Below, in pieces: positions 61,092 to 64,000 of a stretch of DNA of 64,000 nucleotides. The first letter of the stretch is position 1, and every line of letters begins with the position of its first letter. The translations under genes were made by a program, and so were the position numbers. Below the pieces are notes generated by a model. That model had not been told where the DNA came from. It saw only the letters and a program-made list of their open reading frames with translations, and did no database searches. The DNA comes from Halalkalibacter oceani (GTDB taxonomy: Bacteria; Bacillota; Bacilli; Bacillales; Bacillaceae_D): assembly GCF_023715705.1 (NCBI RefSeq), contig NZ_JAMBOS010000005.1, positions 124,001-188,000 of the forward strand. The letters run 5' to 3'.

Positions 61092-61805
61092 TTAGTTATC
61101 CTCTTCAAAATCCAGATTTATATCATTAGAATTCTCTATAACATAATCAAAGTGATTTCTTATAGCTTCTTTAGTTTTAGAAATATCCTTTGATTTTATT
61201 GCTTCAAAGATATTTTCGTGAATTTCTATTTCTTTCGCTATGTTAACCTTATAGTTTGGAAGTTGATTGTTCTGTAATAATTTTAAAATAATATAGTAGA
61301 ACCGTATTAAAACGGGGTTTTGTGAAGCTTTAGCGATGGACATATGGAACGTTTGTCCCCTATGAAATAACTCCTCTTTATCTTTAGCATTTTTCATCAT
61401 TTTTAATGAATTATAAATATTATTCAAATCTTTTTCAGTTGCTCTCTTTGCTGCCCGTATAGCAGTTTCAGTTTCTAAAATATCACGTGTTTCATATACA
61501 GAAGACAGAACATTATTATCTTGAAACAAAGCCTCTAATACATCCTCATCCAATATACTATCAAAATCTATTTCTTTAATGTAAGTTCCTCGTCCTGGAG
61601 AAACCTCTAAAAAATTCCTAGTAATTAATATTTGTTTGGCCTCCCTTACAGTAGAACGACCAACATTTAACTTTTTCATTAGTTCCATTTCATTCGGTAG
61701 TTTATCCCCTTTTTTCAACTTTCCCTCTTTAATTAATCTTAATATTTGCTTTGTAACTTCTTGAGCAGCAGTAGATGTTTTTATTTCTACGATCATTTTA
61801 ATCAC
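61092..61805 (-). CDS. GntR/FadR-family regulator (FCD domain)
   Basis: 237 residues: winged-helix N-terminal domain (LKKGDKLPNEMELMKKLNVGRSTVREA) and an all-helical FCD ligand domain (TETAIRAAKRATEKDLNNIY; GQTFHMSIAKASQNPVLIR) that typically binds an organic acid or metabolite with a metal. Start GTG at 61803-61805, or ATG 61796. An operator copy (TTGTCTGACAT) lies at 61815-61825, so it should regulate itself and the following operon. Confidence 0.88.
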   Translation of the reverse strand: MIKMIVEIKTSTAAQEVTKQILRLIKEGKLKKGDKLPNEMELMKKLNVGRSTVREAKQILITRNFLEVSPGRGTYIKEIDFDSILDEDVLEALFQDNNVLSSVYETRDILETETAIRAAKRATEKDLNNIYNSLKMMKNAKDKEELFHRGQTFHMSIAKASQNPVLIRFYYIILKLLQNNQLPNYKVNIAKEIEIHENIFEAIKSKDISKTKEAIRNHFDYVIENSNDINLDFEEDN

Positions 61806-61814
61806 ACCATCCGA

Positions 61815-61825
61815 TTGTCTGACAT
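61815..61825. promoter_or_regulatory. Third operator copy before the GntR gene
   Basis: TTGTCTGACAT differs in one base from the core TTGTCTGACAA found twice at the operon. It lies 10 bp before the GntR start. The rest of 61826-61952 shows nothing more. Confidence 0.6.
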
Positions 61826-61952
61826 ATATAGTATTTAACTAAATTAAGGAAACATTCACCAATAATTGCTTAAAAATAAAATATAACATTTTGCATAAAA
61901 GATCAATACAAAAATTAAAAATTATCAAAATTTTCTGTTCAATTATATAAAT

Positions 61953-61980
61953 AAAAAAACCACCAACTATGTATTGGTGG
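61953..61980 (-). terminator. ssrA terminator
   Basis: CCACCAA/TTGGTGG stem overlapping the CCA end of tmRNA, followed on the minus strand by TTTTTTT. Confidence 0.75.
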
Positions 61981-62334
61981 AGACGGTGGGAATCGAACCC
62001 ACGTCCAGAAATAACGACACTTACGCTTCTACGAGTGTAGTTGCTGTATTAGCAGTTCGCCAACGTGTCAGCCCAACAACAGGCTTCAGCGTGGCTAGTC
62101 TGATTGTTCTCTTCCTTCGCCCTCAGACGGGGGGCAACCGGCGTAGCCCACTTAGAGTGAGTCCCAGATCCTACCACATGGGCGATGGAGGGTGGAACCG
62201 CAGAGTGCTATTAGGCAGCTACTGCGAAGTTGTTGTTTTCTTTGCCAATTATAGGCTTTGGCGTTTTAACGAGGCCGACCCCCTCGACTCGCAACGTAAG
62301 CACGACCTATCCCTGTCGAATCCTAAACGTCCCC
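61975..62334 (-). ncRNA. ssrA: tmRNA (ssrA)
   Basis: Transfer-messenger RNA that rescues stalled ribosomes. The 5' end GGGGACG and 3' end CCGTCTCCACCA pair as the acceptor stem; the T-arm GTGGGTTCGATTCCCAC is present. The tag reading frame is GGCAAAGAA...GCTGCCTAA, encoding GKENNNFAVAA after the tRNA-donated Ala, so the tag ends in AA as required for ClpP recognition. The pseudoknot regions lie on both sides. 360 nt, as in other Bacilli. Its 3' end is a known integration site of islands. SmpB, its partner, is encoded just upstream. Confidence 0.95.
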
Positions 62335-62356
62335 ATGATCAGAGAACCTCAGGAAT

Positions 62357-62414
62357 AGTGAGCTTAGCATCACTATTTAATTGAAGGTATGTCCAGAACA
62401 TCATTGCTCTGGAC
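62357..62414 (-). other. tmRNA leader with two hairpins
   Basis: Between the promoter and the mature 5' end are two inverted repeats: AATAGTGA/TCACTATT (62357-62380) and GTCCAGA/TCTGGAC (62391-62414). They form a 70-80-nt structured precursor leader, to be removed by RNase P. Confidence 0.5.
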
Positions 62415-62418
62415 TTAT

Positions 62419-62446
62419 TATTATACCATATCGTCACCAGGTTGCA
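62419..62446 (-). promoter_or_regulatory. ssrA promoter
   Basis: On the minus strand TTGCAA (62441-62446), 16-bp spacer, TATAAT (62419-62424), a perfect -10 box. Transcription would start near 62411. Confidence 0.7.
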
Positions 62447-62456
62447 ACTGTCAGGT

Positions 62457-62927
62457 TTATCCTTTTTGCCGTTCGCGCAGAGCGCGGTCGATATCGCGCT
62501 TCGCATCCTGACGTTTCAGCGTTTCACGCTTATCGTAATTTTTCTTCCCTTTGGCCAGACCGATCAGCACTTTGGCAAAGCCGTTTTTCAAATAGACCTT
62601 CAACGGAACAATTGAATAGCCTTTTTGCTGCGTCTTACCGATCAGCTCATTGATTTGTTTCTTGTGAAGCAGCAGCTTGCGGGCCCGCACCGGATCGTGA
62701 TTGTAGCGGTTGCCCTGCTCATATTCGCTTATGTGCGCGTTATGAAGAAACGCTTCTCCGTTGGAGATGCGGGCGAAGGAATCCTTCAGGTTCATCCGTC
62801 CGGCCCGCATCGATTTTATCTCCGTCCCCTTTAAGACAATCCCTGCTTCATATGTTTCTTCGATAAAATAATCATGACCTGCTTTTTTGTTTTGTGCGAT
62901 TACATGACCTTCTTTTTTCTTTGCCAT
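62457..62927 (-). CDS. smpB: SsrA-binding protein SmpB
   Basis: 156-residue partner of tmRNA that places it in the stalled ribosome's A site. Signatures: [40 protein letters not shown], and the basic C-terminal tail [20 protein letters not shown]. Normal length. Positioned between rnr and ssrA on the same strand, the usual Bacillus order. ATG at 62925-62927 behind GGAG. Confidence 0.95.
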   Translation of the reverse strand: MAKKKEGHVIAQNKKAGHDYFIEETYEAGIVLKGTEIKSMRAGRMNLKDSFARISNGEAFLHNAHISEYEQGNRYNHDPVRARKLLLHKKQINELIGKTQQKGYSIVPLKVYLKNGFAKVLIGLAKGKKNYDKRETLKRQDAKRDIDRALRERQKG

Positions 62928-62995
62928 TCTCCTACACCCTTTTGCCTCAAGTCGTTACTTCATCATAGCAAATTGGAAAGTTAGGCGTCAATTTC

Positions 62996-64000
62996 CTATT
63001 TGCGGCGCTTTTTGCCCTTTTTTCGTTTGGCGCTCGGCGCATTTTCATAAAAGGCCTTCTTCTTTTTCTTTTTCCGTCCTGTTTGTTCCGTTTGCGCTCC
63101 GTTTGGACCGCGCTGCTTCCGCTGTCCGCCGACGATCACCTTCGGCCGCTCTTTCTTTTCACGTGGCTTGCGCGGCTTCATGCCGACAATTTCAAAGTCG
63201 ACAGAGGCTTCGTCGATATTGACGCTGACGACCCGAACTTCAATTTCATCGCCGATGCGGAACACCTGCCCTGTCCGTTCGCCGATCATCGCATAATGCT
63301 TTTCATCGTAGCGGTAGTAATCATCGGTCAAATAGCTGACGTGAACGAGGCCCTCAATCGTATTCGGAAGCTCGACGAACATCCCGAAGTTCGTCACTCC
63401 GCTGATCATGCCGACAAATGTTTCGCCGATTTTATCCTCCATGTACTGCGCTTTTTTCACGCTGTCGGTATCACGCTCCGCATCAACCGCCCGTCGCTCC
63501 CGTTCCGAAGCATGCCTTGTCAAATCAGGCAGAATATCATTCATATGCTCCTGCGTTTGCTGGTCGGTCTTTCCGTTGATCAAATACGTACGGATTAAGC
63601 GGTGCACGAGCAAATCAGGGTAACGGCGGATCGGTGATGTAAAATGCGTATAGAAGTCGGTTGATAACCCAAAGTGACCGAGACTGTTTGTGTCATATTT
63701 CGCCTGCTGCATCGAGCGGAGCATGACGGTGCTAATGACCGTTTCCTCTGGCTCGCCGCGGATTTCATCGAGCAGCTGCTGCAGGGCGCGCGGGTGAACG
63801 GTGTTGGCGTTGCCGCGAACGACATAGCCGAAGTTCGTGATAAACTCCAAAAACTTGTTCAGCTTTTCCGCTTTTGGATCCTCGTGAATCCGGTAAACGA
63901 ACGGCAGCTTCAGCCAGTGGAAATGCTCGGCGACCGTTTCATTGGCAGCAAGCATAAATTCCTCAATCAGCTTCTCGGCAACGGAACGCTCACGTAACAC
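62996..64000 (-). CDS. rnr: Ribonuclease R, N-terminus beyond the window
   Basis: The C-terminal 334 residues of a 3'-5' exoribonuclease that degrades structured RNA, including the mRNAs released by tmRNA. Present: the catalytic-domain end ([25 protein letters not shown]), then an S1 domain ([31 protein letters not shown]), and a long Lys/Arg-rich tail typical of RNase R. The N-terminal cold-shock and upstream catalytic parts lie outside the right edge. The frame continues to base 64000. Upstream of smpB, in the conserved rnr-smpB-ssrA block. Confidence 0.93.
   Translation of the reverse strand: MLRERSVAEKLIEEFMLAANETVAEHFHWLKLPFVYRIHEDPKAEKLNKFLEFITNFGYVVRGNANTVHPRALQQLLDEIRGEPEETVISTVMLRSMQQAKYDTNSLGHFGLSTDFYTHFTSPIRRYPDLLVHRLIRTYLINGKTDQQTQEHMNDILPDLTRHASERERRAVDAERDTDSVKKAQYMEDKIGETFVGMISGVTNFGMFVELPNTIEGLVHVSYLTDDYYRYDEKHYAMIGERTGQVFRIGDEIEVRVVSVNIDEASVDFEIVGMKPRKPREKKERPKVIVGGQRKQRGPNGAQTEQTGRKKKKKKAFYENAPSAKRKKGKKRRK

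Noticed and set aside
61975-62000. Duplicated attachment site of an ssrA-type island
   Set aside because: I could not find a second copy of the tmRNA 3' end in the window, and no integrase is present.
63083-63598. 171-codon plus-strand frame over rnr
   Set aside because: Antisense shadow of RNase R, whose motifs are clear on the minus strand.

Overview
The window reads as a chromosome segment of a low-to-moderate GC Bacillaceae (Bacillus-like Firmicute). This rests on strong AGGAGG-type ribosome sites, a Bacillus-type ssrA-smpB-rnr block, a CdaR/glycerate kinase pair, an mntABCD-type operon, HxlR/MarR/ArsR regulators, a Fur-regulated basic protein homologue, a CymR-like box and a Rex-like box. 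Species cannot be named from the sequence alone.

Layout. 0-5.4 kb: glycerate kinase (cut by the window edge), CdaR regulator, a zinc alcohol dehydrogenase split by a 174-bp MITE-like element, a deacetylase and a YjbQ protein; a second MITE copy sits between glycerate kinase and cdaR. 5.5-10.8 kb: an acyl-CoA-dehydrogenase-like/DUF4242 pair, an HxlR regulator and a sulfonate/nitrate-type ABC importer with a CymR-like box. 11-18 kb: a LacI-controlled cluster of binding lipoprotein, two permeases, PHP metallohydrolase and MFS transporter. 18-29.6 kb: an XRE-cupin regulator facing an EmrE-type exporter, small membrane proteins, cydDC behind a Rex-like palindrome, wrbA, MarR, ArsR-SRPBCC and isocitrate lyase. 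29.9-43.7 kb: mntABCD-type metal importer, a frameshifted esterase, an FbpA-like peptide, a FecBCD-type importer with a methyltransferase, hicAB, enoyl-CoA hydratase, aldo-keto reductase, and AEC transporter plus regulator.

43.7-61.9 kb is accessory in character: more AT-rich by eye, with two IS3-family remnants, several broken genes, a duplicated 51-residue membrane peptide with its own promoter and terminator, a TetR/DUF418 operon and an unrecognised secreted protein. Its right part is a complete GntR-controlled ureide (hydantoin/allantoin-type) operon: racemase, ribose-type ABC importer, cyclic amidohydrolase, carbamoyl amidohydrolase, aminotransferase and nitroreductase. It ends at the 3' end of ssrA (tmRNA), a well-known integration site, after which ordinary core genes (ssrA, smpB, rnr) resume.

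The points most worth a second look are the MITE-like family with 9-bp target duplications and decayed relatives used as terminators, the ureide operon with its repeated operator, the duplicated small membrane peptide, and the sulfonate and PHP clusters with their putative operators.
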